The notes: generated by a model from the sequence alone, not told the origin. 64,000 nucleotides of DNA from Pelodera strongyloides (GCA_036852015.1 JAANDG010000113.1:248001-312000); one strand, 5' to 3'. Counted from the first letter of the stretch, positions 11,503 to 24,384 are shown. A program made the numbers and translations.

Positions 11503-13880
11503 AGTCTTTAAATTTATAAGATCTATACGTCTATACGGTAAATTAAATCTTGCATAAGATAATGTTTTCGAGAACAATTCTAATACAAATCCGAGTATAA
11601 GTTATAAATAAGCAAATCTCTCATTAGAACACGGTGTCGAAGAAATTAATCGTAAGTACAATTTTCTCACGTGGAAATCGCATCAATTAACGTGAGTGAT
11701 AAAATGATACGAGGCTGAGGATATTTGTCTATGAAATAGTTATGTTGCATTTGGTGCAAGAATATATTAATTTTAGACTTATTAGATGGTCAAAAACCAA
11801 CAACATGGTAATTAGTATAGTTAATCCATTGCAGTCACAACCAAAAATAAACATCACCCGAAAATTTGCTGAATAAAAAAGGTGCAATTTATAAATATTT
11901 TGTATTTGTAATAAAAATTAAGACGTACATGATTATGAAGCCGAATTTGGTGACATATTATTAATATAATAGTTTTTTTTTGACAAAAGAACTGGGAGCA
12001 ATTATGCGTCATATGATTCATGGTTACATTGCAACAAAGCAATAAATACAAGCACAATAAAGATCATATCATATGTACAACATATTATGTTACACATTTT
12101 TAGCTCAAACAACCAACAACAGTGTATAGAAAAACTACGTCCCACGTGGCAAAATTGTATCCTAATTTCGAATACATTTTTATGGTGTAAAGAGAGATAG
12201 AAGTAGATACTTAGAGGGAGACAGAGGGATGAAAAGGGAGAGAGAGGGAGAAAATTCAATAAAATGCCGAAAATGTTGAAAAACTTTTTTGAACGCGAGC
12301 GCCTGAAATAAAACCTCCATCGCACCCTTATTATTATGAGAAACATATGCGAGACATTGAATATCTTCATCATCATAAACGAACACGCAATGTTCAACGT
12401 TTTATACTAGCGCTATTGAAGAAAGAAGTAGATAAAAACAAGGAGCAAATATATTTTTGAATTCTGTATATAAAAGTTGCACTGTTGCGCTTTGAAAAAA
12501 AATTGATTTGAATTGCGTGGAAAGCAAAAATAATATAGGAACGAACATAATAAATTAACGCAGCCATCCTGTAGTAAAGGTAACATACCATTACAAAACC
12601 TCATTCTCTTCAAAATAAAATAAAATCCATTTTTGGGAAAATCTTTTTGATTCACAAAAAAGGTCACAAAAGAGTGTCGTTAAAATGTCGGCCGGCCAAT
12701 CGTTTTGTGTGAATTCTAAAGTGAGAGAACTAGTTTTTTGTAAATGGAGAAAAATTGTATAAAAAGTTGGATGACTTGACTTGACTTTCGCAAATCGATT
12801 TTTTGTTGGTTTGAAATCGGGGAATCTATTAGTCAATAAGTAAACAGGGGAAAGGCAAATAGGAATTGATAGTAATGTTTGTTCTTCGATCGATGAAAAA
12901 GTTTGATGAACTTTCGACAAACAAATAAGATGAGTTGATTTTTGAAGTGCAAATTTTGTTAGTTACAGGAAATTGGAAATTTTTGCGGAAAAAGAGATTT
13001 TCCAAAGGAGTTATAACACAGTAATGAGTTGCACATTAGTTTAAGAGTAATGCGAAACGGCTAAAAGGTGAAAATCATGATTTAACTCTATTATCTATAT
13101 CTAAACTAACTATTAGCCACTTTGTTAAACGTACTTATGACGAACGAGGGCTTCGGAGTGCGGCAGCCTACATGCATAATACATATTACGGCTGTGGGGC
13201 CCCCTCTGAAGACTAATTAGGATGAAGAACCGAGATGGCTCCATAATAAAGGACGCATTCCCTTTAATAATACTAGATTCTCGAGGTTTTCTCTCCCTCG
13301 AATTACTGATTTCGAAATTGCTTCGTAAAAGTGATTTTTAATTTGTCCGAAGAAAAACTTAGCTTACCAAATAAGAGGTTTACATGTGCAAAGAAACGCA
13401 CAGTAGATATAAATAACGAACGGAGAATTTAATATGGAATTTAAATACAACAGGACGTTTGTTTAAATTATACCACATCAAAATCTAGCAAAGTTACTCT
13501 AATTTCTCTAAGAAAATCTTATTATTCATTTTTCTTTTATATAATAAGTTAGTTAGCAGACAAGTTTGAAAGTCATGCTTTGAACAAAATGTTTTTAATT
13601 TATTTACGGAAATAGTTGCAGAGTACCCGTACCTTCCCTAGTCTTCTGAGAAATACTTTTCTGTTTCGTAATTACTAAGAGAATACATTTTTCGCCTATT
13701 ATTTGTAACCAAATACAAATTTGTATGCACATGGGAGATTAAAAATAATGCAGAGGCTTCTTAATTTGTAGTCTATATAATGTGTATATGTATGTATATA
13801 AAATTAATGACTATATTATTTCATGCAAACACCTTCCACATCTATTACTAAATTTTGAGGAAGCATGTTTATTAATCTTA
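11503..13880. other. Gene-free stretch
   Basis: I find no gene with splice sites or recognisable domains. Open frames at 12002-12920 (minus) are Phe/Ile/Ser-rich and unsupported. CCCTTTAA at 13259 resembles one end of a TTAA element, but I found no partner end. Confidence 0.45.
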
Positions 13881-14049
13881 TTAAAGCTAAACAACGGCCG
13901 GTTTTTGACACGTATGTGCACTGTCATTATATGCAAATGAGCATTATTAGAATAAAAAATCGACCCCAATTCCACCCCACTAAGCCTAAATACGTAGGAA
14001 TGCAGTTATTTGAAATGCTTTTCAAGAACCGGCTGCTCTTTCGCTTTAA
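13881..14049. repeat. TTAA-bounded MITE, family B copy 2 (diverged)
   Basis: Starts TTAAAGCTAAACAACGGCCGG with TTTTTGACACG, and ends with GAACCGGCTGCTCTTTCGCTTTAA. Length matches family B, and the inner AATAAAAAATCGA segment is shared with the copy at 6066. Both ends carry several substitutions. Confidence 0.7.
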
Positions 14050-14490
14050 AAATACAAAAAAATCTCTCCTATTTAGTTACTTTGGAAATTCAACTGTAGA
14101 CAGTTAAATGACTATCAAAATGACAACGACTCCTTCGGAATTAAATGAATTAAAACGAAGATATGCACATGACTAGAATATGACTAGGATAACGATGAAT
14201 ATGCCTAGAAAATACGGATTATGCACATACGAGAAGTCTGGATTTCGTGATAAATTCACAAGTACAATTTTGTGTAATACTCAGGTAGTGTTTAGACTTT
14301 AGAAGTAAAATCCATAAGACGAAGTGCCAAATAAATGCTCTGGGTGAAGTTTTTCTAAAATGGGGATTTCCATACAAAGAAAGTTCGAAATGTTTTTGCC
14401 GATCGATGAACAAAAGAAAGTTCTTTTTGTCAAAGTTGGGGGAGAAAAGTACATAAGTAGAGGAAGAAGGAAGGAAACGATAGAGAAAGA

Positions 14491-14491
14491 C

Positions 14492-14528
<37 letters not shown>

Positions 14529-14579
14529 TGGAGAGAGAGAGAGAGAGATGGAGAGAAAAAAGGGAGGGAGAGAAGGAGA
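14491..14579. repeat. (GA)n microsatellite, interrupted
   Basis: GA runs separated by GAAA, GATG and GGGA. A second short GA run lies at 14635-14657. Long minus-strand open frames across this region come from the repeat. Confidence 0.9.
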
Positions 14580-14780
14580 CATGACGGAGTTGTGATGACC
14601 TTTACGAGGTTGCTGATGTAAACTTTTGTCGAGATCGAGAGAGAGAGAGAGAGAGATACGAACAGAGACGAACACGTGTGATAGAAAATAAACATATGTG
14701 AAATGGGAAAGGAAGCGAATCTAGAAAATTTTATTCTAAAGTGTAACAGTGCATTTTTGTAGGTACTTAGGATGTTGTGC

Positions 14781-15077
14781 TGCGAATTCGCACCGGAAAA
14801 AAACCAAAAAGAATTCTCTTGGAATTCTTTTTGGATTTCTTGCTCTGCGAATTCGCAGTATTTCCGGTGCGAATTCGCAGTGCAAAATCCTAGGCGAGAG
14901 AGCAGGCACTGCGGAGAGGGTGAAGCGGGTGAAAAATTTTTTTTACGTTTTTTCGGTGCGAATTCGCAGATCACATGAATGAGAGTCTGCGAATTCGCAC
15001 CGGGTATTTTTCCGGTGCGAATTTGGAAAGTTTGCTGTGCGAATTCGCACAGCCCACTTTTCCGGTGCGAATTCGCA
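14781..15077. repeat. Cluster of seven TGCGAATTCGCA palindromes
   Basis: The exact 12-bp palindrome occurs at 14781, 14846, 14868, 14957, 14988, 15038 and 15066 (start positions). A degenerate copy lies at about 15016. Most copies have CCGGAAA or its complement on one side, in both orientations, so neighbours can pair as hairpins. Spacing is irregular (65, 22, 89, 31, 50, 28 bp), so this is not a simple tandem array. Function is unknown. Confidence 0.85.
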
Positions 15078-15251
15078 ATCCATTAACAGAGTATTTAAGA
15101 CCTGCACGCGAGAATCTATTAGTGTGGTTCGTACCATGCACTAGAGTAGGTCATTTTAAGCTAACACTATTTTGCAAAAAAAAAAACGAAGTCATACAGC
15201 CATACTGAATTCTTGTGGACTGATAAATAGTCATTTTCTAATGGTTTTTGT

Positions 15252-15561
15252 TTAAAGGGAGTATGTACGTACCCAGTTTCTGAAGCTAAGCTATACAGCT
15301 CTTCCCATTTAGGAAAAAATAATATTTTTGTTCAACGATTTTAAAATACGAAGAAAATTGATTTCAAAATCTACCTTTTCCATGCTAAACGCGTTTTAGA
15401 CCCGATTCGATACATTCGTCGGGTCTCGGATTTGCATGTGAATTACGCGGCAGTCAATGTTATGCATGTTATGCATTTAAATTTTATGTGTCAATGTCAA
15501 TGTAAATTCGTCTTTGCACAAAGAGCGCAGAGAGTGTGGATTGATTTCCTATCCCCTTTAA
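15252..15561. repeat. TTAA-bounded element, family F copy 3 (diverged)
   Basis: Starts TTAAAGGGAGTATGTACG and ends ATCCCCTTTAA. The interior shares the ACGCGTTTTAGACCCG and CATGCTAAACGCG region with the other family F elements at 35794 and 42310, but is much diverged. Confidence 0.6.
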
Positions 15562-15714
15562 AAGCCTCAACCACAGAATTCTAATGTCTAATTTGTTTCT
15601 AGCGGCAGTGTCACGGAAAAGGGGACATTAACTGAAGAATGAAATGTTATACGCCGTCTGCGGTCTGCCTTCCAGGGGGAGATACATATTACATATTGAC
15701 ATATCCTCTCTCTC

Positions 15715-15718
15715 TCCC

Positions 15719-15770
<52 letters not shown>

Positions 15771-15774
15771 TCTC

Positions 15775-15832
<58 letters not shown>
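15715..15832. repeat. (CT)n microsatellite
   Basis: About 118 bp of CT repeats with occasional CCC interruptions. Confidence 0.97.
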
Positions 15833-15835
<3 letters not shown>

Positions 15836-16421
15836 TGGTATCTCTTTCATCTTCCATCTTTCTCTTTCTTTCTCTGCGCCCCCTCCCTAATATCGAATTA
15901 TGTTTATGTACACAAACAAATCATCATATAAATTAATATGAAATGCCAAACAGCATGCAATATCTGCATGCGCTGCATGCTAAAATAAGGCTAATTAAAA
16001 GCAAAGTCCATACGACTATTAAATTAAACGGGAAGAAAAAAACGAAGAGAGATGAGGGTGCAGAAAAGGTAATGTTTAGTAGGGTACAAATTTGACCATA
16101 TGTAAATGTATTCACTGAGTGTGTTTATGTCATCTAATAAGTTGACATAGTGTTGTCAACTTCACATAGCGACGATGCTCAGTAAAGTGTGAAATGCCAT
16201 TGCCATTGCAAATTTTTTCAAGCTAATTACAATCGAAAATTAGAGTGAGTGCTGAACTAATTAGACTAGGTTAACTCCTTACTAACAAGAAGCCTTTGGT
16301 GAATATGAGCTTTTGCCCTTGGAAGTCCGTGTTTTAAAATTGCTTTGTTGATGAGGAGCACTAAAAATGAAACATAATTACATAATAACTGTTCTTGGAG
16401 GCAACTTGACGTGTCTAACTT

Positions 16422-16604
16422 TTAAAGCGAAATACACCGTCGGTTTTTGAAACGCATCGCGGACAGCTGAATTCTTACGTATTTATGCTGATTTCCTCGA
16501 ATTTCGCTCAATTCTTTTATTCAAATTTATGTTTATTTGCATATGCTGCATAAAAATGCTGCTCTACTCGATGCGTTTCAAAAACCGGACGGTTTTCGCT
16601 TTGA
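16422..16604. repeat. TTAA-bounded MITE, family B copy 3
   Basis: Starts TTAAAGCGAAATACACCG followed by TCGGTTTTTGAAACGCATCG. The complement lies at the right end, where the terminal TTAA has become TTGA. The interior carries inverted AATTCTTACGTATTTATGC-type sequence and an ATTTGCATATG motif. Confidence 0.8.
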
Positions 16605-16792
16605 AGTCTAAGCATGAAGCATAGAAATATGTTATTTATAAAAGTGTCCTTCTTTCTGACTGACGTTAAAGGGGAGAGTAGAGTGTAGAAGGAGAGGTTC
16701 GTCGAGGCGGAAAGCCTATTGGATTACGGGCCGTTTCCTTGGCTTTCTTTATTTTCTTCAGATCTTTCTTTGGACGTTTCCTCTCTTTCTCT

Positions 16793-16837
<45 letters not shown>

Positions 16838-19267
16838 TCATTACTTCTTTCTTTCATAGTCATTCTTTGTTGTCGCGAAGAAATGCGTTCTTTCCCTACT
16901 TTTCAAAAGACGTAGTTTCAAGAAATGTCAACTTTTACTTTACTGACTGAATGTGTCACCATTTGAGCTAGAATGGGACGCAACATATCCTAAAATATAT
17001 TTTTTATTCAGTTTACAACATGGAGTTTACAACATGGAAACGAAGGAAAGGATTCAGTGCATGAATAAATTCAACATGGTCAGGCTGTCAGGCATATGAG
17101 AATTGAGCCACATGAGTCTATTTCAATGCAAATGTATTTCTGACTAAAAAATCCATGTCCAGGTTGTCCATGTATTATGCTATTGTATTTCTGCATATAC
17201 TGTTCGTACAAATGCTAATAAGATTGGATTAAGATGAAATACGATTTCTCTTTTAAATATTTGAAATCTCTCTAAATTTGTCATTCTACGGTAATTCAAC
17301 TATTGGATTAGGTACATATTCACCAAATTAGGGCCGCATAATAAGGGGCATGTCAAAATATACAGTTTTATTTCAACTAATGCCTACGTGAGGATTATAG
17401 TAAAATTATTTCTGGGAGTTACTGAAACCGAACGAATAAATTGAGCAAAATGGAATTATAATATTGTGGTCATGAAATTTGACTGCAAAATTGAGCACGT
17501 TATCTAAATGGACTACACCGTTAATTTATCTTTAATTATATGGCAGAAATCCCGCCAATGTTCTTTGAGATTTATGATAATGGGCCATTAATATTCAAGC
17601 AATCTGCTCTTTCTGCATATTCAGAAAGGTGTAAATATATGTGGTACCTATTGGGAATAAAATAAAATAATGGTTCGGCGGGGGATTTTGAAGAAAGGGT
17701 TCAAATGCAAGAAAATTCAAGGTCGATTGGCTGGGGGGCAGTCTATTTTCCATCATAAGTATGCAGTCACCTTGAAGGAATTAATGCACAGCACGCACTT
17801 AGGACGACGGCCAAGGAAGCAATTTTTGATGAGGGGGAGCTGCTTTTGGAACATTATATTTATATATTTTTTGGAAACGTCATAGTAAGTCATAGTTGTA
17901 AACAAGGTTCTTTGCAGGTTTTCATTTAAACTGAATCGGTAACTGCGTACTTGTGTTCTAGACAACAAAGGAACTCTTCGGAAACAAGCAGAATACTACC
18001 TATAAACTTTCTAAAATATGGAAATGATTATCAAATTAATGAAATTCGCAACAATTTTCTTGCGCACACATTGTTTATAAGATATGAATAACTATGTTAT
18101 ATATAGAAAATGCGCAAAACCACTCTGAAACGGGGTATTTTCCATCAATACTAGGAAACCGTTGCAACTTGAGAAACGCTAAGGGGGTGCCTAAGGACCC
18201 TCGACTCTCGCTTGAGCAAGTAAGGTTTCAATTATGGCGGCACTGCATATAATTGTACAAAGAGGCAAAAGGCAGGCATTCAAATAAAAAACCATATAAG
18301 TTCTGCAGTACCATTACCCAAACCCCAAACCAACTAATAGGTAACATTATGCACAACAGCAAACATGCATTTGAAATGCGCGCTCGGTTGCCAAACAAAT
18401 AGAATAAACATGGAAATTGAATGGCAAATTCTGACATTTTCTCGAATAAAAGAACAACAATTTGGTAATTAACCCCTAATTAGACCATTGACACAATTCC
18501 AATGTGACTCTATTTCTATTTGCAGATCCTGCAAAAATTCGAAAAATTACAGTTTGTTAGTATGTTAGTATGTATCATAATCATACTAATCATACAGTAA
18601 GGTATGCGACTATGCGAAAATATCCTACAACTATGAAACAAAATAATAACCAACTTTCTACTATGTCAAATGAAGAGAATAATTCACTATTTTTTTTTGT
18701 CTAACAAGGGAACCACGAGGTATCACAAATCAGAGTCCTCTTTGCGCAATTTTTGTAGAGAATTTCATGAAAATTCTAAAATAGGAACTGACAAGAACAT
18801 TTGTAGAGGTAATATTATATATTATAGCACTAATGCTACAATATCACAAATATATTGGAATATAATATATAAACTTTGTATAGCAATATTCTAGGAATGT
18901 TGACATCGAAGTATTTGGATCGATGCCACACTACATACACAAACTGCGTGCCCGAATGCTTTAAAGCTCCAAAATTGGCCATGTTAGAGAATGGATTAGA
19001 GAATACGCCCAATGGAGAGGGACAGAGTCTAGAGAGTGCTAGAGAGTGTTTAGAATGAAGAATGGCAGAGATCGACTATGAAAACGTTTCCATCCTACGG
19101 GCTCTACTCGAACAATTCTATTCTATGCTTTTCAAACGCTCTTTTGAAGAATATTCAAGAACTGACAAATAACAAAGTGAAGTATAGAAGTAAAACTTCG
19201 AGAACTATAAAAAGATTTAGAAGTTCTATACATTTTGCTCAAAAGGCGTTCGAGTTAGGAAAAGTTT
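16605..19267. other. Gene-free stretch
   Basis: A CT microsatellite lies at 16779-16838. No open frame in this interval shows splice sites, domains or protein-like composition that I would support. Confidence 0.45.
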
Positions 19268-19422
19268 GAAGAATTCCGAAAAAGTTCGGTTCAATATGGA
19301 ACTTTTCCGGAATGCTCAAAAGCAGGATATTCAGCTATGTATGTCTGTTGTCTCTCATTTCGACACTATCTCATAACTTTTCTTGCGTTTTAATCTTGAA
19401 CCGAACTTTTCCAGAATTCTTC
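19268..19422. repeat. Short foldback element
   Basis: GAAGAATTCCGAAAAAGTTC at 19268 is mirrored by GAACTTTTCCAGAATTCTTC ending at 19422, giving arms of about 27 bp and a loop of about 100 bp. There is no TTAA boundary, so it differs from the main MITE group. Confidence 0.65.
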
Positions 19423-19762
19423 ACCAATCTTAAATGCATCTTTAAGCTTTAAGCTTTAAGCATAAAGATGAAATATTACTCAACAAATTAATTCGGGGAT
19501 CTCTTTACTGAATTGCTGATTGGCAGACGCAGTTTTTACATCATTATTAGTGAAGAATTTCCTTTGTTCGGCGCAAATTTTGAGAAAATAAAAGGCAGAA
19601 AGAGTGCGGTGATTTATAGTGGGAACGGCCATTTGTCTACTTTATTGATGAGGGTTTTAGACGAAGAAAAACAAGAAAAGTTGATGGATTTGTGGGTTAG
19701 AGAAGGTGCTCTCTGGAGTTTGTAGTGTTGGGTTCGACGTATTTGAAACCAACAAAAAGAAT

Positions 19763-19806
19763 CAAACAAACAAACAAACAAACAAGCAAACAAACAAACA
19801 AACAAA
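19763..19806. repeat. (CAAA)n microsatellite
   Basis: About eleven CAAA units with one CAAG variant. A similar run lies at 29782-29816 inside a TMEM144-like gene intron. Confidence 0.95.
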
Positions 19807-20318
19807 GTTTATTGTTACTTTTATTTGTTATTTCTTCCTTTTTTACACTGTAATATATTTTTATATATAAAGGTTTATTGAACTACATTCAAACATAGTG
19901 AAAGAATAAAATATATGAAGAAAAAAAAGCATTTTAATGTAATCGATACCTTTTGAATAGAAGAAAATCATAAAGGATAAAAAACGACTAAATTTCCAAA
20001 TGAGCGAAGCAGTGATGAACATGAGGTCCGAAGTATTTCAGGCCACGGGGGATGCCGTTAATTGAAATACAAACCCAAATGGGGTCCGTGTAATTGCAAT
20101 GTTACGCATGAGTGGTCCCATGTTAATTACTTACGCGTGCGCGGCATACTAAGCACTGAGAAATTGTCTACAAGCTGAAACCACATATTAAAAGAAAAGA
20201 AATGGACATTTTGGAACTTTCTCAGATTATGCAAAAACATTACATCACGTCACTGTCTCTTGTCACCGTGTACAGCGTTGTCAAGTTGACAAAATAGAGT
20301 AATAATATGCTCGAATAC

Positions 20319-21245
20319 TTCGACACATCGAGATTATCTTCAGAGATTTTCACTTCGATATTTCGATATTTGGCTTATTTAGGAACAATCAATAATCATG
20401 CGACTGGCCAGAACTCATCGCGGTGTCATGGTTATGTCACAGCGTGTTCCGCTCCCTGACTCATGACGTTTTCATGGTGTGTCACAGAGTGTTCGGCTCC
20501 CTGACTCACCGTGATGTCATGGTATCACAGCGTGTTCGGCTCCGTGATTCATCGCGTTGACATGGTGTGTCGCATAGTGTTCGCATAAGATATTCAAGAT
20601 ATCCAACCATGGATTGTTACCTGCTGAAATTTTTATTGATATCACTGAATTGTTGATTTGTTGCCTGATTATGTGTGAAAAAGAGCCGTTGATACTAACA
20701 GCTTCCCCAAGTAAAGAGTGTCTGTTTTTTCAGTATGTGTAAGGTAATGTATGATGCGTGTGCTTCGGCGTTTTGGCCAGCCACATGATTATTGTTTGCT
20801 AAATAAGCCAAATATCGAAATATCGAAATATCGAAATATCGAAGCGAAAATCTCTGAAGATTATCCCGCTCTGTCGAAGATATCAATACACCATGACACC
20901 GCGATGAATCAGGAAGCCGAACACTGTGACATACAATGACACCGCGAAGAGTCAGGGAGCCGAACACTCTGTGACACTCCATGAAAACGCGATGAGTCAG
21001 GGAGCCGAACACGCTGTGGCATAACCATGACACCGCGCTGAGTCAGGGAGCCGTGTACTCTATGACATAACATGACACCGCGAAAAGCCATTGAGATGAA
21101 CACGCTGTTCTCTGTGACACTCCGTGAAAAAGTGATGAGCCAGGGAGCCGAACACGCTGTGACAAAAACATGACACCGCGGTGACTCAGGGCGCCGAAAA
21201 CTCTATGACACACCACGACAACGCGATAAGTCATGGAGCCAGGAT
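20319..21245. repeat. Compound repeat: block U plus 45-bp tandem units, present twice in opposite orientation
   Basis: Block U (20319-20409, with TTCGATATTTCGATATTTGG) is followed by about four units of roughly 45 bp (20410-20587) containing CGGCTCCCTGACTC. The reverse complement of U lies at 20775-20879, and about eight reverse-complement units follow at 20890-21245. On the plus strand the order is U, R, then U', R', which is not the R'-U' order of a simple hairpin. The ATATCGAA sub-repeat in U' is longer than in U. It resembles foldback-type transposons built from subrepeats, but no transposase is present. Confidence 0.75.
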
Positions 21246-21317
21246 TCACGTCTGCCTGCCTAGACAAAGAAAGGTATTACAGACATCAACACAACAATAA
21301 ATAAGCACAATAATTTT

Positions 21318-21337
21318 GTTACTAGTGACACTGTTGT
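21318..21337 (+). repeat. Left 20-bp direct repeat flanking the U6 copy
   Basis: GTTACTAGTGACACTGTTGT is exactly repeated at 21504-21523 on the other side of the U6 sequence. This is what a target-site duplication from retroposition would look like. Confidence 0.8.
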
Positions 21338-21393
21338 AATAATTTATTACGCACACATAAAATTCATGAGAAAAATATATGCAACGTACAGTG

Positions 21394-21501
21394 AAAAAAA
21401 AATTTGGAACGCTTCACGAATTTGCGTGTCATCCTTGCGCAGGGGCCATGCTAATCTTCTCTGTATTGTTCCAATTTTAGTATATGTTCATCGAAATGAA
21501 C
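21394..21501 (-). ncRNA. U6 spliceosomal snRNA, full-length copy (possibly retroposed)
   Basis: Read on the minus strand, the sequence begins with a 5' stem GTTCATTTCGATGAAC. It then gives the U6 core: ATATACTAAAATTGGAAC, the invariant ACAGAGA box, AGATTAGCATGG, the internal stem-loop GCGCAAGGATGACACGC and a terminal T run. U6 pairs with U4, then with U2 and the 5' splice site, in the spliceosome. Length and all core motifs are intact. However, the 5' end lies only two bases from a 20-bp direct repeat, and no clear TATA box is seen at the usual upstream distance. Identity as U6 is near certain; whether it is a working gene or a retrocopy is open. Confidence 0.9.
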
Positions 21502-21503
21502 AA

Positions 21504-21523
21504 GTTACTAGTGACACTGTTGT
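21504..21523 (+). repeat. Right 20-bp direct repeat flanking the U6 copy
   Basis: Exact match to 21318-21337. Between the U6 T run and the left repeat there are 56 bp of unrelated AT-rich sequence, as if another RNA 3' end had been joined to U6. Confidence 0.8.
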
Positions 21524-23942
21524 TTCCTTCATATTTTTTTATCAATTTGAACTTGATTCCTCATTCTTTACAGTATTGTAGTTTCCATTTTTTTTTCATC
21601 CATGTGCATATGGGGGTGCGCTTATGTAAATAAATATTGAACATATTGAAAAACGGCATTTTTATTTATATTTACTGCGTGAACAAGGCGATAAGACTGA
21701 ATCCTAGTGATTCTAGAAGTAACGTAAGAGTTTCTGTGGTCAGAATAGACAGGCACTTTTCACAAAGCACCCCAATGAATCTGGCGAAGTACGTTTCAAA
21801 AGGTCCTTATGGTCACCGTTTGACTGTTCTGTGAAGACATTACGTGCCCAAAGAATTCCTGCCCACCAATTCTATCAACGTCAACAAATGTGTTGGTTTA
21901 TTTAGGTGAAAACCATTTGACGACCGGTTACCATCCGGGTTCTGTGATAAACATGTACTCCACAATTTCAATATGTTAGTGTTGCTACTTTCTGGGTCAA
22001 ATAAACATTTAAACAGACTGTATTTACTGCGTTCAACAAACATATGTAGTACTGTGTGTGTGTTGTGTACTCTATTTTTCTTGGGCATAATCCACAAAAA
22101 CTCTCATCTCGGAGCAATTCGTCAACTTCCCGAACACAGTGTTTCAGAGCGCCGTCACAATGTTGCATTTTGTGTGGAGTTCCGGTGTTGCCCATACATA
22201 GAAGGACCCCGCGGGGGTGCATAAGACGCCTTTTCTCTCTAAAACATACACACACAAAGGTGTGTTTTTCTTGTTTGACAAACATAGAATGAGCAGGTCT
22301 TTCCACGTTCGGTGCGACCAAATATCGAGCACATTAGCATGCGAATTGATGTTACTTTGAGCTGATGTCAGAGTTACGAGGGCAAATCAGAAGCCACAAA
22401 GGTATCAATGTGGAACGTCAAAGTAAGATTGCACTGCGTTTGTATCATTAGAGTTATGGAGTTCTCACTCAGAAGATGATGAACAAGAATTGGTTTAATA
22501 TTGCATTAGTATCGAAATTTCTATTGGACAATGCACTATACGAGATGCTCTTGCAACAATCACATGGTTAATCGAACATAATTATGTTCAAAATATTCCC
22601 AAAGAATGTGCTTCACACATACACAGTGTTTGCTGGTCACAATCAATTATGTTTTACAGTACATGGTTTTGCAGTTATTTTATTGAAATGACAAGGCTTC
22701 CAAGGCTTCCAAGTCGCATACATCAAATAAACACTGTATGCAGCATTCAGCAACCCAGGAACACCATTTTTTGTTTACTCAAACAGAAATCATTGCATCT
22801 CCCTAAAACAAAAGACAAAGCATAATAATCCGTTTTGTCAGTCCTCTGTTATGTGTTTGTTTGTTCGTTTTTTCCCTGCTTATTGCACAATAATTTTCCA
22901 ACAATTGGTGTAGAGAGAAAGGGGGTTCGGATAGAAAGACAACGCATGGATGTCCATAGATATTCCGTGCAGAACATGAAAAAGAGATCTATTGGGGCAA
23001 TTGTTCCCCATGAAAGTGGATCCTCTATGTATACACTAATAATAGACAAATACATGTTCGGACCGCGCCAACGTTCGGAAATTAATAACAACTAATATGA
23101 TGGGAGAATTTTAGATCAGATCAGCATTCGAACACGTTGTACTAATAATGAGATCAAAAATCGATAGGAAACAAAATCGTTGAAGCAAAATTAAAATGTG
23201 TCTAAGATTTGTATAAATAAGTGTAATGAATGATGTGAATGACTGTATTTGTATTTATGTGAATGATCAACTGGAAAGTAGTTAACCTGAGTCTCGGGTG
23301 GAATCCATGGAACGACTCAAAAACGGTCCCCTGTATTTGGTTGACATGGAGTGTTTACTTTTCGCAGTAACTCCAGAATTGCACAGAGATGACGTATGTC
23401 TTAATCAAAGTGAGGACGGAAACCAACAATTGTGTAGAACTGGTCAATATTGTGGCGTCTTTGTAAGACAAAACAGAACTTCAGTTACTGTGCCTTACTA
23501 CGCACATCTGTGGCCGTTATTGTCAAAGTGTGTATAGAACATGCGCCATAGATTGGACACACATCACTCTAGTTTAGTCTCTAGTCTGTGTTCTGTGTGT
23601 TGACTTGGCATTGAATTCTTCAAACAGATACCATTGCTATGCGAAAAGTTTCATTCACTGTGTTCTGGCGGGTCAGAATGAGGAAGTATTATTATTATTC
23701 AACAACTTCACTAACGTCTGTCTCACATCTGGCAAATACGGTAATCATGGCAAAATCGAGAAAAGGAGGCTCACGAGAAATGGGCCCTCTATTTCTTTCA
23801 TTTTACCAAAGGACGATAGTTTGACCTTCCAAAAACACACGTTGGAAGGTTCAAAGTTTTAGTTAATTGTTTGAAGTAGAACCCGCTAGAACACATTAAT
23901 CGACCCAATAAAATTAACGAAACGGGTAATAAAGGAGATATT
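21524..23942. other. Gene-free stretch
   Basis: No gene I can support. Small open frames at 21968-22321 and 23298-23537 have mixed composition, but no recognisable motif or splice context. Confidence 0.4.
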
Positions 23943-24089
23943 AGCCCGTATTCTCGGGTCGACGGGAATGTTCCGTTTGGGAAATCCTTTGTATGCAAAT
24001 TTCTCGACTATCTAGACTAGCTGGAGGAAAAATTTGCATACGAATGAGCTCCCAAACGGAACATTCCCGTCGACCCGAGAATACGGGCT
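23943..24089. repeat. Foldback element upstream of the secreted-protein gene
   Basis: Arms of 59 bp at 23943-24001 and 24031-24089 start AGCCCGTATTCTCGGGTCG and are about 93% complementary. The loop is 29 bp. GTATGCAAATT lies at the inner end of each arm. It sits about 300 bp upstream of the TATA box of the next gene. Confidence 0.85.
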
Positions 24090-24384
24090 ATTTAGTGTAT
24101 GTTGATATTCTAACAATGAGATATACACTATCAAGGACTATTTTTCACGAAAGATATTCTAAGCATTATTGATTTTAAAGGAACTTCTTGATTATAATGC
24201 AAAGTGCACGTTCCGTGCATTTCTGCCGCCCGTGTTCATTTTTGTGCGGCCAGTCTCATGACCATTTCGGGCCATGAATTCCCATTGTCTCCTCCAAATT
24301 TTGTGCAGAAAAACGGCACCGAGCGCGCCCTTTTTCCGCCATGTGCCCGCCGGCGATGTTTGCATGGAGCGGGGCGTGCCCGGC

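Noticed and set aside
14219..14974. 251-codon minus-strand open frame
   Set aside because: It crosses GA microsatellites and the palindrome cluster; Ser/Leu runs come from the repeats and nothing else supports a gene.
15588..15931. Long open frames on both strands over the CT repeat
   Set aside because: A dinucleotide repeat is open in several frames; the Ser/Leu and Arg/Glu alternation is a by-product.
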